In this document: in pieces, positions 50,196 to 59,176 of the stretch
Layout of the letters: each line of letters opens with the position of its first letter
Position numbering within the stretch: position 1 is the first letter of the stretch
Source of the DNA: Microvirga flavescens
Lineage (GTDB): Bacteria > Pseudomonadota > Alphaproteobacteria > Rhizobiales > Beijerinckiaceae
Assembly (NCBI RefSeq): GCF_003290125.1
Contig: NZ_QMKH01000001.1
Span: 496,001 to 560,000, forward strand
Reading direction: 5' to 3'
Length of the DNA: 64,000 nucleotides
Translations under genes and position numbers: made by a program
Notes under the pieces: model-generated
The model's input: only the letters and a program-made list of their open reading frames with translations
Database searches by the model: none
Told to the model about the DNA's origin: nothing

Positions 50196-50789
50196 ATGAA
50201 TATGAGAAAGCACATCTTCGGAGCGCTGATGGGATTGATGACCGTCACCGCAGCCCCGGCCGCCGATCTCGGCCTCAAGGGCATGGAACATATCGGTGTC
50301 ACCGTGCCGAGCCTGGCTGAAGGCAAGGCCTTCTTCGAGAAGGTCCTCGGCTGCCAGCAGGCCTATGAGCTCGGTCCGTTCAAGGACGAGAAGGGCACGT
50401 GGATGACCGACAACATCGGCGCGCATAAGAGCTCGGTCGCCAAGATCGCCTCGCTCAAGTGTGGCAACTCCACCAACATCGAACTGTTCGAGTTCACCTC
50501 GCCGAGCCAGAACAAGGTCTCGCCGAAGCGCGACGACATGGGTGCGACCTCCATCGGCTTCTATGTCGAGGACATCGACGCCGCCATCGCTCACCTGAAG
50601 AAAAACAACGTGAAGCTTCTCGGCGACGTCAAGAAGGTCGAGGAAGGCCCGATTGCCGGCCGCAGCTGGATCTATGCCGAAACCCCGTGGGGCCTGCAGA
50701 TCTTCATCGAAAGCGACCCGAACGGGATCGCCTACACCAAGACCCCGGGCGCCGTGAAACTCTTCAGCCCGCGCAACGCCGCAAACTGA
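50196..50789 (+). CDS. Exported VOC/glyoxalase-fold protein
   Basis: 197 residues from ATG 50196 with TAAGGAC five bases upstream (ATG 50202 is an alternative). Residues about 1-22 are a signal peptide (HIFGALMGLMTVTAAPAADL), so the protein is periplasmic, which is unusual for this fold. The VOC domain (about 28-185) has MEHIGVTVPSLAEGKAFFEK, an ELFEF strand end, IGFYVEDIDAAIAHLKKNNV and ETPWGLQIFIES. H33, E99 and E165 (approximate) could be metal ligands. The reaction is unknown; glyoxalase, dioxygenase and resistance proteins share this fold. Two terminators follow. Confidence 0.85.
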   Translation: MNMRKHIFGALMGLMTVTAAPAADLGLKGMEHIGVTVPSLAEGKAFFEKVLGCQQAYELGPFKDEKGTWMTDNIGAHKSSVAKIASLKCGNSTNIELFEFTSPSQNKVSPKRDDMGATSIGFYVEDIDAAIAHLKKNNVKLLGDVKKVEEGPIAGRSWIYAETPWGLQIFIESDPNGIAYTKTPGAVKLFSPRNAAN

Positions 50790-50799
50790 CTTCAGTAAG

Positions 50800-50833
50800 G
50801 CCACCGGCGGAACGGCGTTGCCGGGGGCTTTTT
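50800..50833 (+). terminator. Intrinsic terminator of the VOC-family gene
   Basis: GCCACCGGC and GCCGGGGGC pair with one mismatch and are followed by TTTTT. Confidence 0.7.
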
Positions 50834-50854
50834 CACGCTTCGCTTCAGCCAAAC

Positions 50855-50896
50855 AAAAACCCCGCCCTCGAAACCGAGGACGGGGTTCTTTTTTTT
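50855..50896. terminator. Bidirectional terminator between VOC gene and rho
   Basis: AACCCCGCCCTCG and CGAGGACGGGGTT form a 13-bp stem with one mismatch. On the plus strand it is followed by eight T, on the minus strand by TTTTTG, so it can serve both converging genes. Confidence 0.88.
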
Positions 50897-50917
50897 GAAA
50901 CCGCCGAAGCGGTGAAC

Positions 50918-52183
50918 TCAGGTGTTCATCGAATCGAAGAACTCGCCGTTCGACTTGGTCTGACGCAGCTTGTCGAGCAGGAACTCGATGGCATCGACTG
51001 TACCCATCGGGTTGAGGATGCGGCGCAGCACGTACATCTTCTTGAGCGTGTCGGCGGGAACCAGCAGTTCCTCCTTGCGGGTGCCGGAGCGCGTGATGTC
51101 GATGGCCGGGAAGGTGCGCTTGTCGGCGACCTTGCGGTCGAGAATGATTTCCGAGTTACCAGTGCCCTTGAACTCTTCGAAGATCACTTCGTCCATGCGC
51201 GAGCCGGTATCGATGAGTGCCGTCGCGATGATGGTGAGCGAGCCGCCTTCCTCGATGTTGCGCGCCGCGCCGAAGAAGCGCTTCGGCCGCTGGAGGGCGT
51301 TGGCGTCGACACCGCCGGTGAGCACCTTGCCGGAGGACGGAACCACCGTGTTGTAGGCGCGGCCGAGGCGGGTGATCGAATCGAGCAGGATGACCACGTC
51401 GCGGCCATGCTCGACGAGGCGCTTCGCCTTCTCGATCACCATCTCTGCGACCTGGACGTGGCGGGAGGCCGGCTCGTCGAAGGTGGAGGCCACAACCTCG
51501 CCCTTCACCGAACGCTGCATGTCCGTCACTTCCTCCGGACGCTCGTCGATGAGCAGCACGATGAGGTAGCACTCGGGGTGATTCGTGGTGATCGACTGCG
51601 CCACGTTCTGCATGAGAACGGTCTTACCCGTGCGCGGCGGCGCGACGATCAGCGCGCGCTGGCCCTTGCCAATGGGCGACACGATGTCGATGACGCGGGC
51701 GGAAAAGTCCTTGCGGGTCGGATCGTCGATCTCGAGCTTGAAGCGCTCGGCGGGGAAGAGCGGCGTCAGATTGTCGAAATGGACCTTGTGCCGGATCTTC
51801 TCGGGATCCTCGAAATTGATGGTGTTGACCTTGAGCAGGGCGAAATAGCGCTCGCCTTCCTTGGGGCCGCGAATCGGGCCGTCCACCGTGTCGCCGGTGC
51901 GCAGGCCGAATTTGCGGATCTGCGAGGGCGAAACGTAGATGTCATCCGGCCCCGGCAGATAGTTCGAATCGGCGGAACGCAGGAAGCCGAACCCATCCTG
52001 CAGCACCTCGACCACGCCCGCGCCGATGATCTCGACCTCGCGGGCGGCGAGCTGCTTGAGGATGGCGAACATGAGCTCCTGCTTGCGCATCGTGCTCGCG
52101 TTCTCGACTTCGAGTTCCTCCGCGAAGGTGATGAGCTCGGTCGGGGTCTTGGATTTCAGGTCTTGAAGCTTGATTTCCCTCAT
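50918..52183 (-). CDS. rho: Transcription termination factor Rho
   Basis: Hexameric RNA-dependent ATPase ending transcription; 421 residues, normal length. An N-terminal helix bundle ([18 protein letters not shown]) is followed by the RNA-binding cold-shock-like domain (about 50-125, [20 protein letters not shown]), Walker [10 protein letters not shown] (181-189), Walker [15 protein letters not shown] and the Q/R loops ([21 protein letters not shown]). ATG 52183. The rho-hemJ-hemE order next to the origin is typical of Rhizobiales. Confidence 0.98.
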   Translation of the reverse strand: MREIKLQDLKSKTPTELITFAEELEVENASTMRKQELMFAILKQLAAREVEIIGAGVVEVLQDGFGFLRSADSNYLPGPDDIYVSPSQIRKFGLRTGDTVDGPIRGPKEGERYFALLKVNTINFEDPEKIRHKVHFDNLTPLFPAERFKLEIDDPTRKDFSARVIDIVSPIGKGQRALIVAPPRTGKTVLMQNVAQSITTNHPECYLIVLLIDERPEEVTDMQRSVKGEVVASTFDEPASRHVQVAEMVIEKAKRLVEHGRDVVILLDSITRLGRAYNTVVPSSGKVLTGGVDANALQRPKRFFGAARNIEEGGSLTIIATALIDTGSRMDEVIFEEFKGTGNSEIILDRKVADKRTFPAIDITRSGTRKEELLVPADTLKKMYVLRRILNPMGTVDAIEFLLDKLRQTKSNGEFFDSMNT

Positions 52184-52375
52184 CGGGGAACACTCTCGAG
52201 GTAGGAATTGATCGCGGGCAGAAGGTCTGAACGCGAGAGGAAAAGCGAGGAGATTCGACAGGGCCGCCCGGTCACGGAATGTGATTTGGGAGGGCCAAAA
52301 GCCCGCTGCGGCGCAACCTGTCTTTTCGGAAGAGGTCTTTTATGTACTCTTCTTCGCCGCCGATCTCAAGGGGCT

Positions 52376-52807
52376 TCAGCGAAAGATGAAAGGAACCGGG
52401 AGAGCGGTGTTAAATTCAAGAGTGAAGGGCTCTCCGGCGATATTGCCTTGTCCTGAAATGGAACTTTGAGATGCAATCCGGCCATTGGGATTTCGCTTCA
52501 GGATAAGAAACCAGTCTTCGTGCGCTTGAAACGTAGCGTTCCTCCCATCCAGGCAGTTGAAATGGCCTGAAAATGAACCTTCGTCATTTCGATAAAGCAG
52601 TCCGCTACAGCCCTGCTTCCCGACCTGAAGAGAAAATGGCTCAGGGTTCGATACGGCATCAACGAGCACATATCGCCCAGAAATCACTTCTCCAGTTCCC
52701 GGAACTATGCCTGTGATTGGAAACTCGGCAATGAACCCAAAAGCCGTTGAGCCGAAAAAGCTCGCCAGGCAGATAATAATTATAAATCGAAGGGTGTGGT
52801 GAATCAT
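52376..52807 (-). CDS. Exported hypothetical protein with low-GC sequence
   Basis: 143 residues. The first 24 (IIIICLASFFGSTAFG core) form a signal peptide. The mature part is rich in small and aromatic residues (ISGRYVLVDAVSNPEPFSLQV, GSFSGHFNCLDGRNATF), with two cysteines (about 67 and 85), and appears beta-rich; no family is recognised. Its base composition is clearly more AT-rich than rho and hemJ on either side, so it may be an inserted gene in an otherwise conserved rho-hemJ-hemE cluster. It ends four bases from no other gene; hemJ lies five bases upstream. Confidence 0.75.
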   Translation of the reverse strand: MIHHTLRFIIIICLASFFGSTAFGFIAEFPITGIVPGTGEVISGRYVLVDAVSNPEPFSLQVGKQGCSGLLYRNDEGSFSGHFNCLDGRNATFQAHEDWFLILKRNPNGRIASQSSISGQGNIAGEPFTLEFNTALPVPFIFR

Positions 52808-52812
52808 TCAGC

Positions 52813-53238
52813 TCAGAACGGCTTGACGATCACGAAGATCACGATGCCGATCATCAGCACCGTCGGGATCTCGTTCAGCATGCGATAGAACTTCGCCGGG
52901 CGCACGTTCCGGTCGGCGGCGAAATCCTTCACGCAGCGGGCGAGATAGCCGTGAACGCCGGAGAGCGCGATGACGAAGGCGAGCTTCGCGTGCATCCAGC
53001 CGGAGACAATCCAGCCGCCCTGCCAGATCAGGATGAGCCCGAGCACCCAGGAGACGATCATGGCGGGAGTCATGATCGCCTTGAGGAGACGGCGCTCCAT
53101 GATCTTGAAGGTTTCGGACTGGATGGACCCGGTCTGCGCTTCGCAGTGATAGACGAAGAGGCGCGGCAGATAGAGCATCCCGGCCATCCAGCTGATGACC
53201 GCGATCACGTGAAACGCCTTGATCCAGAGATAGCCCAT
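52813..53238 (-). CDS. hemJ: Protoporphyrinogen oxidase HemJ
   Basis: Inner-membrane protein that oxidises protoporphyrinogen IX to protoporphyrin IX in haem synthesis; 141 residues with four predicted membrane helices. Family marks are the conserved H10 in IKAFHVIAVISWMAGMLYLPRL, MTPAMI, GWMHAKLAFV and RMLNEIPTVLM. Its stop-start junction with hemE is two bases wide (hemE ends at 53241), so hemE-hemJ are co-transcribed. Confidence 0.95.
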   Translation of the reverse strand: MGYLWIKAFHVIAVISWMAGMLYLPRLFVYHCEAQTGSIQSETFKIMERRLLKAIMTPAMIVSWVLGLILIWQGGWIVSGWMHAKLAFVIALSGVHGYLARCVKDFAADRNVRPAKFYRMLNEIPTVLMIGIVIFVIVKPF

Positions 53239-53240
53239 TT

Positions 53241-54296
53241 TCAGACCCCTGCCCCGCGAACCCGGTCGATCATCTGCTGCACGTGATCCACGGGCGTTTC
53301 GGGAACGATGCCGTGCCCGAGGTTGAAGATGTGTGGACGCCCGCGCACCGCGTTGAGAATGCGGTCGATGCCGGCGGTCATAGGCTTGCCTCCCGCGACA
53401 AGCGCCAGCGGATCGAGATTTCCTTGTGTCGCCACGTTGGCCGGCAGGTTTGTCAGCGCCGAGGCCGGATCAAGGGTCCAGTCGAGGGCAAGCGCATCGC
53501 CGATCCCCTCATCCGCGAATTTCGCCAGATGCGTACCGCCGCCACGCACGAAAACGATGGCCCGGGCCTGAGGGCGCGCCGCCTTGAGGCCGGAGACGAT
53601 CCGGCGGATTGGATCGAGCGACAGACGTTCGAAAAGCGCGGGCGGCAGGGCCGAGCCGAAGCTCTCGAAAATCTGCACGGCCTCGGCGCCCGCGTCGATC
53701 TGGCGGATGAGATAGGCGGTTGAGGCCCTGACGAGACGGTCGATGAGGGCTTCCATGAAAGCCGGGTCGCGATAGGCCTTGAGGCGCGCGGGCGCCTGGT
53801 CCGGCGTCCCCTTGCCGGCGATCATGTAGCTCGCCACGGTCCAGGGCGCGCCGCAGAAACCGAGAAGCGTCGTCTCCTTCGGAAGCGCCGTTTTGAGACG
53901 GTCGAGGGTCTCGAAAACCGGATCGAGCCGCTCGATCGGCAGCTCTTCCGCAATGCGATTCAGGTCCGTCTGCTCCACGATGGGCTCGAGCTTCGGCCCC
54001 TCGTTCTCGACAAAGCTCACGTTCTGCCCGAGGGCATGAGGGATGACGAGAATGTCCGAGAAGAGGATCGCCGCATCGAAATTGAAGCGCCGGATCGGCT
54101 GAAGGGTGACCTCGGCAGCCAATTGCGGCGTGTAACATAGATCGAGGAACGATCCGGCCTTGGCGCGCGTTTCCCGATACTCCGGCAGATAACGGCCTGC
54201 TTGGCGCATGACCCAGATCGGAAGAGGCCATACGGGTTCACCATCGAGAACCTGCAGGATCTTCTTGGTCGAACGGTCACCCACAGGCCCCTCCAT
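53241..54296 (-). CDS. hemE: Uroporphyrinogen decarboxylase
   Basis: Converts uroporphyrinogen III to coproporphyrinogen III in the cytoplasm. 351 residues from ATG 54296 (MEGPVGDRSTKKILQVLDGE), the usual family size; a GTG at 54371 would add 25 residues and reach into the candidate origin. Active-site marks are PIWVMRQAGRYLPEYR (the RQAGRY motif), FSDILVIP and GFCGAPWTVASYMI. No ribosome binding site is evident before ATG 54296, so the start is not certain. It heads a hemE-hemJ operon transcribed away from the candidate oriC. Confidence 0.95.
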   Translation of the reverse strand: MEGPVGDRSTKKILQVLDGEPVWPLPIWVMRQAGRYLPEYRETRAKAGSFLDLCYTPQLAAEVTLQPIRRFNFDAAILFSDILVIPHALGQNVSFVENEGPKLEPIVEQTDLNRIAEELPIERLDPVFETLDRLKTALPKETTLLGFCGAPWTVASYMIAGKGTPDQAPARLKAYRDPAFMEALIDRLVRASTAYLIRQIDAGAEAVQIFESFGSALPPALFERLSLDPIRRIVSGLKAARPQARAIVFVRGGGTHLAKFADEGIGDALALDWTLDPASALTNLPANVATQGNLDPLALVAGGKPMTAGIDRILNAVRGRPHIFNLGHGIVPETPVDHVQQMIDRVRGAGV

Positions 54297-54396
54297 CAAT
54301 CTATAAATATTAGAATCGAGAATCTGTTGTTTCTCTTGGGCCGTGAATCGTAAAGCCGCAACCCCATCCACAGCAGGTCCACATCGCCCTGTAGCG

Positions 54397-54411
54397 TTAA
54401 CGATCCGTTAA
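54397..54411. promoter_or_regulatory. CtrA-type box 1 in candidate oriC
   Basis: TTAACGATCCGTTAA, a perfect TTAA-N7-TTAA match. Confidence 0.7.
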
Positions 54412-54454
54412 GAGATGTGGCACGCCGGCGTTATGGTTTCCAAAATCTTAAAGC

Positions 54455-54469
54455 TTAACAAATCGTTAA
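54455..54469. promoter_or_regulatory. CtrA-type box 2 in candidate oriC
   Basis: TTAACAAATCGTTAA, a second perfect TTAA-N7-TTAA match, 44 bases from the end of box 1 and in an AT-rich patch. Confidence 0.7.
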
Positions 54470-54660
54470 TCCCTGTCCGGGAGGCTGTTCCGGATTCCGT
54501 TTTTTCGATCCGTGCCGGATTCTCCCAAGAGCCCTGAATCGGACTCTCACAAGGAGGAGCCTTGTTGATGGATCGGGCGGTTTTTCACAGCCCCTGGCGC
54601 TGGACCGGATCGCGGAAGCGAACTATCCACATTCATCGACTCCTTACCTCGGAGGCCTGT

Positions 54661-55491
54661 GTGGGACGAAGTTACTTTCACCTCCATCTCGTCTCCGACT
54701 CGACGGGTGAAACCCTCATCACCGTGGCGCGCGCGGCGGTTGCCCAATACGAGGGGATCGCGGCCATCGAGCATGTCTATCCGCTCGTGCGCTCGCCAAC
54801 GCAGCTCGAACGCGTGGTGTCCGAAATCGAGGCCGCGCCGGGAATCGTCCTCTATACCCTTGTGGAGAAGGAACTGGCGGAACGGCTCGAAGCTGTTTGT
54901 CGGGAAACCGGCTCTCCGTCCCTGTCCGTGCTGGAGCCGGTTCACGGCTTGCTGCAGGCTTATCTCGGAACGGCCTCGACCGCGCGGCCCGGCGCGCAGC
55001 ACATGCTGAACGCGGAATACTTCAAGCGCATCGACGCGATGAACTTCACGCTTCTCCATGACGACGGCCACCTGCCGCAGGACCTGGAGGATGCGGATAT
55101 CGTGCTCGTCGGCGTCAGCCGCACGTCGAAGACGCCGACAGCGATCTATCTCGCCAATCGCGGCCTGAAGACCGCGAACATTCCCCTCGTTCCGGGTGTG
55201 CCATCGCCCCCGGTTCTTCAAACGGCGAAAAAAGCACTGATCGTCGGGCTCGTGGCGACGCCGGACCGCATCGTGCAGATCCGCCAGAATCGCCTGCTCA
55301 GCCTGAAGGCCGATGACGATACGGCCTATGTGGACCGGGACGCGGTGGCGGAGGAAATCGCGGCCTCGCGCCGTCTTTTCGCGCGCAACAACTGGCCGGT
55401 GATCGATGTGACGCGCCGCTCCATCGAGGAAACCGCTGCCGCGATCCTCGATTACTACCGCGACCATCGCCTGAAATTCATCGCGGAATGA
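54661..55491 (+). CDS. Pyruvate,phosphate dikinase regulatory protein (DUF299/PSRP family)
   Basis: Bifunctional ADP-dependent kinase and Pi-dependent pyrophosphorylase that turns PPDK or PEP synthase off and on; 276 residues. Marks: [14 protein letters not shown] at the start, [18 protein letters not shown] (about 154-171) as the P-loop, and [15 protein letters not shown] near the end. GTG 54661 has CGGAGG five bases upstream; the frame's longer start at 54562 would add 33 residues that read through the candidate origin. It overlaps maf by four bases. Confidence 0.93.
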   Translation: MGRSYFHLHLVSDSTGETLITVARAAVAQYEGIAAIEHVYPLVRSPTQLERVVSEIEAAPGIVLYTLVEKELAERLEAVCRETGSPSLSVLEPVHGLLQAYLGTASTARPGAQHMLNAEYFKRIDAMNFTLLHDDGHLPQDLEDADIVLVGVSRTSKTPTAIYLANRGLKTANIPLVPGVPSPPVLQTAKKALIVGLVATPDRIVQIRQNRLLSLKADDDTAYVDRDAVAEEIAASRRLFARNNWPVIDVTRRSIEETAAAILDYYRDHRLKFIAE

Positions 55492-56111
55492 CGATGGCCT
55501 CCCTGTGGATCGAAAAGCGGCCACTGCTTCTTGCTTCAACCAGCGCGACGCGGCGTGCGTTGATCGAGAGTGCTGGCCTGCCTGTGGAGACGCAAAGATC
55601 GGGCGTCGACGAGCGCGCCGTCGAGAATGCCGCGCAGACGACAAATCTTTCCCCGCTCGCCCTCGCGTACAGGCTCGCGGAAGAAAAGGCGCTTGCCGTC
55701 AGCCGCCGCGCGCCGGATCGCCTCGTTCTTGGCGGCGATCAGATTCTTGCCTGCGGCGAAACCGTTTTTCACAAAGCGGACAATCGCGCGGGCGCGCGCC
55801 GCCAGCTTGCGGAATTGAGCGGCAGGACCCACGCGCTTCATGCGGCGGGCATTCTCGCGCGCGGCGGCGAGGTTGTCGCGCGGTTCGACGCCAGCGCGCA
55901 TCTGACCATGCGCGTTCTCGATGAGCGCGCCATTGAGACTTATCTCGATTGCGTCCCGCCGGGTGTTCTGCAAAGCGTCGGCATCTATCAGGTCGAGGAT
56001 GTCGGCATTCATCTCTTCGAGACCATCGAAGGCGATCATTCGACCATTCTTGGCCTGCCGCTTCTCCCTCTCCTCGCCGCGCTCCGGCGGCTAGGCTGTC
56101 TTGCATTCTGA
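55488..56111 (+). CDS. maf: Maf-like nucleoside triphosphate pyrophosphatase
   Basis: House-cleaning pyrophosphatase acting on non-canonical or dTTP/UTP nucleotides; 207 residues. Marks: [19 protein letters not shown] near the N-terminus, DERAVENA, and [18 protein letters not shown] with the catalytic aspartate (about 84), and [20 protein letters not shown] near the C-terminus. The ATG overlaps the upstream stop (ATGA), so translation is coupled. The aroE ATG follows 13 bases after the stop. Confidence 0.93.
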   Translation: MTMASLWIEKRPLLLASTSATRRALIESAGLPVETQRSGVDERAVENAAQTTNLSPLALAYRLAEEKALAVSRRAPDRLVLGGDQILACGETVFHKADNRAGARRQLAELSGRTHALHAAGILARGGEVVARFDASAHLTMRVLDERAIETYLDCVPPGVLQSVGIYQVEDVGIHLFETIEGDHSTILGLPLLPLLAALRRLGCLAF

Positions 56112-56123
56112 GGACTTCTTTCG

Positions 56124-56972
56124 ATGAAAAAGGCCTTCGTCGTCGGCCACCCGATCAAGCATTCCCGCTCGCCGCTCATTCACGGCTATTGGCTCAAGCA
56201 GCATGGGCTCGAAGGGTCCTATGAGCGCATCGACGTTCCGCCCGCCGAATTCGCCGATTTCCTGAAAAGTTTCGCGTCGAAGGGCTATGCCGGTGGAAAC
56301 GTCACCATCCCGCACAAGGAAGCCGCCTTCGCCGGCGTCGAAAAGCGCACCGCACGGGCGGAGCGCTTGAAGGCGGTCAATACCTTGTGGGTCGAAGACG
56401 GTGTTCTGTGGGGCGACAACACCGATGTCCTCGGCTTTATGGCCCATCTCGATCAAAGCCTGGGACAAGGCTGGGAACAAACTGTGGAAACGGCGTTGGT
56501 GATAGGTGCAGGAGGCGCGGCCCGCGCCATCGTCGCCGGTCTTCAGGACAGGCCGATCGCGCGCATTCTCATCGCCAACCGCACCTTCGAAAAAGCCGAG
56601 GAACTCGTCCGCGATCTTCGCATGGAAGGCGGCGCTGTTTTGCAGGCGCTGCCGTGGGAAGATCTTGCGCGCGCCGTTGCGGAGGCGGGGCTCATCGTCA
56701 ACACCACGTCGCTCGGCATGGCGGGGCAGCCGCCCCTCGATATCGATCTTTCCACCGCGCCGAAGAACGCCGTTGTGGCGGATATCGTTTACGTGCCGCT
56801 GAAAACGCCGATTCTGGCGAAGGCCGAAGCCCTCGGTTTGCGAACCGTCGATGGACTTGGCATGCTGCTGCACCAGGCCGTGCCGGGCTTTGCCCACTGG
56901 TTCGGGGTGATGCCGCAGGTGACGCCTGATCTGCGAAAGCTTATCGTGACGGATATCGAGGCGGCGAAATGA
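56124..56972 (+). CDS. aroE: Shikimate dehydrogenase
   Basis: NADPH-dependent reduction of 3-dehydroshikimate in aromatic amino acid synthesis; 282 residues. The shikimate-binding SRSPLIH (14-20) and catalytic K65 in NVTIPHKEAAF are present, with D101 in GDNTDVLGF and the NADP loop VIGAGGAARAI (126-136). ATG 56124. Overlaps coaE by four bases. Middle of the maf-aroE-coaE-dnaQ run. Confidence 0.96.
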   Translation: MKKAFVVGHPIKHSRSPLIHGYWLKQHGLEGSYERIDVPPAEFADFLKSFASKGYAGGNVTIPHKEAAFAGVEKRTARAERLKAVNTLWVEDGVLWGDNTDVLGFMAHLDQSLGQGWEQTVETALVIGAGGAARAIVAGLQDRPIARILIANRTFEKAEELVRDLRMEGGAVLQALPWEDLARAVAEAGLIVNTTSLGMAGQPPLDIDLSTAPKNAVVADIVYVPLKTPILAKAEALGLRTVDGLGMLLHQAVPGFAHWFGVMPQVTPDLRKLIVTDIEAAK

Positions 56973-57589
56973 CCTTCGTTCTCGGGCTCACGGGCTCGGT
57001 CGGCATGGGAAAATCGGCGACAGCGGCGATTTTCCGCAAATTCGGCGTGCCGGTTCACGATGCGGACGCAACGGTGCATGCGCTCTATCGCGGCGAGGCG
57101 GTGCCGCTCATCGCCAAGGCTTTTCCGTCAGCCGTGAGGGAAGGCGTGGTGGACCGCGCCGCTTTGGGGCATCTCGTTCTCGACAATCCGGACAATCTTC
57201 GCGCGCTCGAAGCCATCGTGCATCCCCTCGTGCGCGCGGCGGAGGAAAAATTCCTCGCAGGTCTCCATTCCGACCGCGAGCCCCTCGCGGTGCTCGATAT
57301 TCCGCTCCTGTTCGAGACCGGCGGCGAGACGCGTTGCGATGCGGTGCTCGTCGTCACCGCCTCTCCCGAGGTTCAGCGCGCGCGGGTTCTCGCGCGGGAC
57401 GGAATGACAGAGCAAAAGTTCAAATCGATCCTTGCGAAGCAGATGCCGGATGCGGAAAAAAGAAAGCGCGCGCATTTCCGGGTCGATACCGGAAGTGGCT
57501 TCGCTTCCGCGGGGGCGCAGGTGCGCTCCATCCTCACTTGCCTTGCGGCGCGCCCCGGCCGGGTGCTGCGTCATTCATTGAAGATCTGA
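56969..57589 (+). CDS. coaE: Dephospho-CoA kinase
   Basis: Last step of coenzyme A synthesis: phosphorylates the 3'-hydroxyl of dephospho-CoA; 206 residues. P-loop GSVGMGKSA (9-17), then VPVHDADATVHALY with the catalytic aspartate, and VLDIPLLFETGGE and ARDGMTEQKFKSILAKQMP. ATG overlaps the aroE stop (ATGA). Confidence 0.95.
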   Translation: MTFVLGLTGSVGMGKSATAAIFRKFGVPVHDADATVHALYRGEAVPLIAKAFPSAVREGVVDRAALGHLVLDNPDNLRALEAIVHPLVRAAEEKFLAGLHSDREPLAVLDIPLLFETGGETRCDAVLVVTASPEVQRARVLARDGMTEQKFKSILAKQMPDAEKRKRAHFRVDTGSGFASAGAQVRSILTCLAARPGRVLRHSLKI

Positions 57590-57605
57590 AGAGCCCCAAG
57601 ACCCC

Positions 57606-58325
57606 ATGCGCGAAATCGTTCTCGACACGGAAACCACCGGTACCGAGCATCTCAAGGGCGACCGGGTCATCGAAATCGGCTGCGTGGAACTGCTCAACCA
57701 CATTCCGACCGGCAAGTTCTATCATGCCTACATCAACCCGGAATATCCGGTGAATCCGGGCGCGTTCGCCGTTCACGGGCTGAGCAATGAATTTCTGGCG
57801 GACAAGCCGGTCTTCGTCGATATCGTGACGGAATTTCTGGACTTCATCGCCGATGCGCGGCTCGTCATCCACAACGCCGCCTTCGACGTGAACTTCCTCA
57901 ACATGGAATTTTCCCGCACCGGCCACACGCCCATCGCCTTGAATGACGTGGTCGACACGCTCATGCTCGCGCGGCGCAAGCACCCCGGCGCGGCCAACAG
58001 CCTCGACGCGCTCTGCTCGCGCTATGGCATCGACAACTCGAAACGCACGAAGCACGGGGCGCTGCTCGATTCGGAAATTCTGGCGGAAGTTTACATCGAA
58101 CTCATCGGCGGCAAGCAGACGGGCCTCGATTTGTCCGTCCAGAGCTTTGCGAAGAGTTCGATCACCGTTCAAACGGGAGCGGCCGCATCCCGGGAGATGC
58201 GGCCGCGTCCAATGTTGTCGCGTCTGACGGATGCCGAGCGGGAGGCGCACCAGGCGTTCGTTCAAGGACTTGGATCGAACGCCCTGTGGCTCACCTATCT
58301 CGGCGAGGAACAGAGTTCCTCTTAG
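57606..58325 (+). CDS. dnaQ: DNA polymerase III epsilon subunit (proofreading exonuclease)
   Basis: 3'-5' exonuclease that proofreads replication; 239 residues. Exo I motif with D7 and E9 in VLDTETTG, Exo [16 protein letters not shown] (about 88-101), Exo [17 protein letters not shown] with H and D. The C-terminal tail carries the polymerase-binding segment. ATG 57606 lies 16 bases after coaE. The stop overlaps the converging secB stop by three bases. Confidence 0.96.
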   Translation: MREIVLDTETTGTEHLKGDRVIEIGCVELLNHIPTGKFYHAYINPEYPVNPGAFAVHGLSNEFLADKPVFVDIVTEFLDFIADARLVIHNAAFDVNFLNMEFSRTGHTPIALNDVVDTLMLARRKHPGAANSLDALCSRYGIDNSKRTKHGALLDSEILAEVYIELIGGKQTGLDLSVQSFAKSSITVQTGAAASREMRPRPMLSRLTDAEREAHQAFVQGLGSNALWLTYLGEEQSSS

Positions 58326-58813
58326 GAGAGCGTCTGGCCCTGCTGGGCCTGCGCCTCGGACGCGCGCTGGCGATAGAGCGCCACGAAATCGATCGGGTCG
58401 ATGTAGAGCGGCGGGAAGCCGCCGTTGCGGACCGCTTCGGCCACGATCTGGCGGGCGAACGGGAAGAGCAGGCGCGGGCACTCGATCATGACGACCGGAT
58501 GCAGCTGGTCCTGCGGGATGTTCTGCACGCGGAAGACGCCGGAATAGGTCAGCTCGAAAGCAAAGAGCACGTCCTTGCCGCCGACCGTCGCGCTGCCCTC
58601 GAGGGTCAGGTCGACTTCGAAATCGGCCTGGTCGAGCTGCTTGGCGTTCACGTTGACCTGCAGGTTGATCTGCGGGCCTTCTTCCTGCGGCTGCAGCGAG
58701 CGCGGGGCGTTGGGATTCTCGAACGAGAAGTCCTTGCAGTACTGAGCGAGGGCGTTCAGCGCCGGAACGGCGTTCTCCTGCGCTCCTCCGTTGTTTGCCG
58801 TGGTGTCGGCCAT
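58322..58813 (-). CDS. secB: Protein-export chaperone SecB
   Basis: Tetrameric cytosolic chaperone that keeps precursors unfolded and hands them to SecA; 163 residues. Marks: [45 protein letters not shown] and [23 protein letters not shown] 58813 ([14 protein letters not shown]) has GGAG upstream; the longer frame to 59884 runs through the repeat and antisense to the TIM44-like gene and is rejected. Divergent from the TIM44-like gene, as in other Rhizobiales. Confidence 0.97.
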   Translation of the reverse strand: MADTTANNGGAQENAVPALNALAQYCKDFSFENPNAPRSLQPQEEGPQINLQVNVNAKQLDQADFEVDLTLEGSATVGGKDVLFAFELTYSGVFRVQNIPQDQLHPVVMIECPRLLFPFARQIVAEAVRNGGFPPLYIDPIDFVALYRQRASEAQAQQGQTLS

Positions 58814-58940
58814 GATTTTAAACTCCGAGGAGGGGGTAATCGGTTGAGCCCGAATGAAACGCCATATCGGCAACGGACCTGAGGTTTCGCGCCTAGCACG
58901 CTTCCCGCCCGCGAACAAGTTTCGGCCTGTTCTCAGGCTT
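58814..58940. other. secB upstream region
   Basis: No gene. It carries the secB ribosome binding site and presumably its promoter; no convincing -35/-10 pair stands out. With the repeat to 59047 and the leader to 59176 it makes a 363-base gene-free interval. Confidence 0.3.
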
Positions 58941-59047
58941 GGAGCATGATCAGAACAAAGTGGAAACCGGTTGTTCGCCCGGATCATGCAATAAATAAAG
59001 GAAACGAGAGGCTGATCGTGTTTCAAAGAGACACGATCAGCCTCTAA
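58941..59047 (+). repeat. Dispersed palindromic repeat, best-preserved copy
   Basis: Hairpin 1 is GAGCATGATC to GATCATGC; hairpin 2 is a perfect CTGATCGTGT / ACACGATCAG pair around TTCAAAGAG. Copies occur at 17583-17690 and 46045-46149, with a partial one at 17453-17484. No transposase or target duplication is seen, so this is a REP-like or non-autonomous element rather than an insertion sequence. Confidence 0.8.
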
Positions 59048-59176
59048 CGTATCTGGCTCTCGCTTGTCGCAATGAAAGGTGGATGTTACGAGCCAATGAC
59101 CCCATATGCGAAAGATCGGTCTTCGCCGTGATCGCGACGATCGGGATTGGGGCAGACAGGCTGGACCGGATCGACG

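Larger units (their letters stand above)
54297..54660. other. Candidate chromosomal replication origin (oriC)
   Basis: A 364-base gene-free gap between divergent hemE and the PPDK-regulator gene. It contains two perfect CtrA boxes (54397-54411 and 54455-54469), with an extra TTAA at 54448. DnaA-box-like sequences are CTATCCACA (54623-54631), CCATCCACA near 54364 and TTTTTCACA near 54580. AT-rich patches lie at about 54300-54345 and 54430-54470. In Caulobacter the origin sits beside hemE with CtrA boxes. The gene strand bias also flips here. Two parS sites lie 8-10 kb away. Confidence 0.7.

Noticed and set aside
54562..54660. 33-residue upstream extension of the PPDK regulatory protein
   Set aside because: GTG 54661 has CGGAGG at ideal spacing and matches the family N-terminus; the extension would code through DnaA-box-like sequence.
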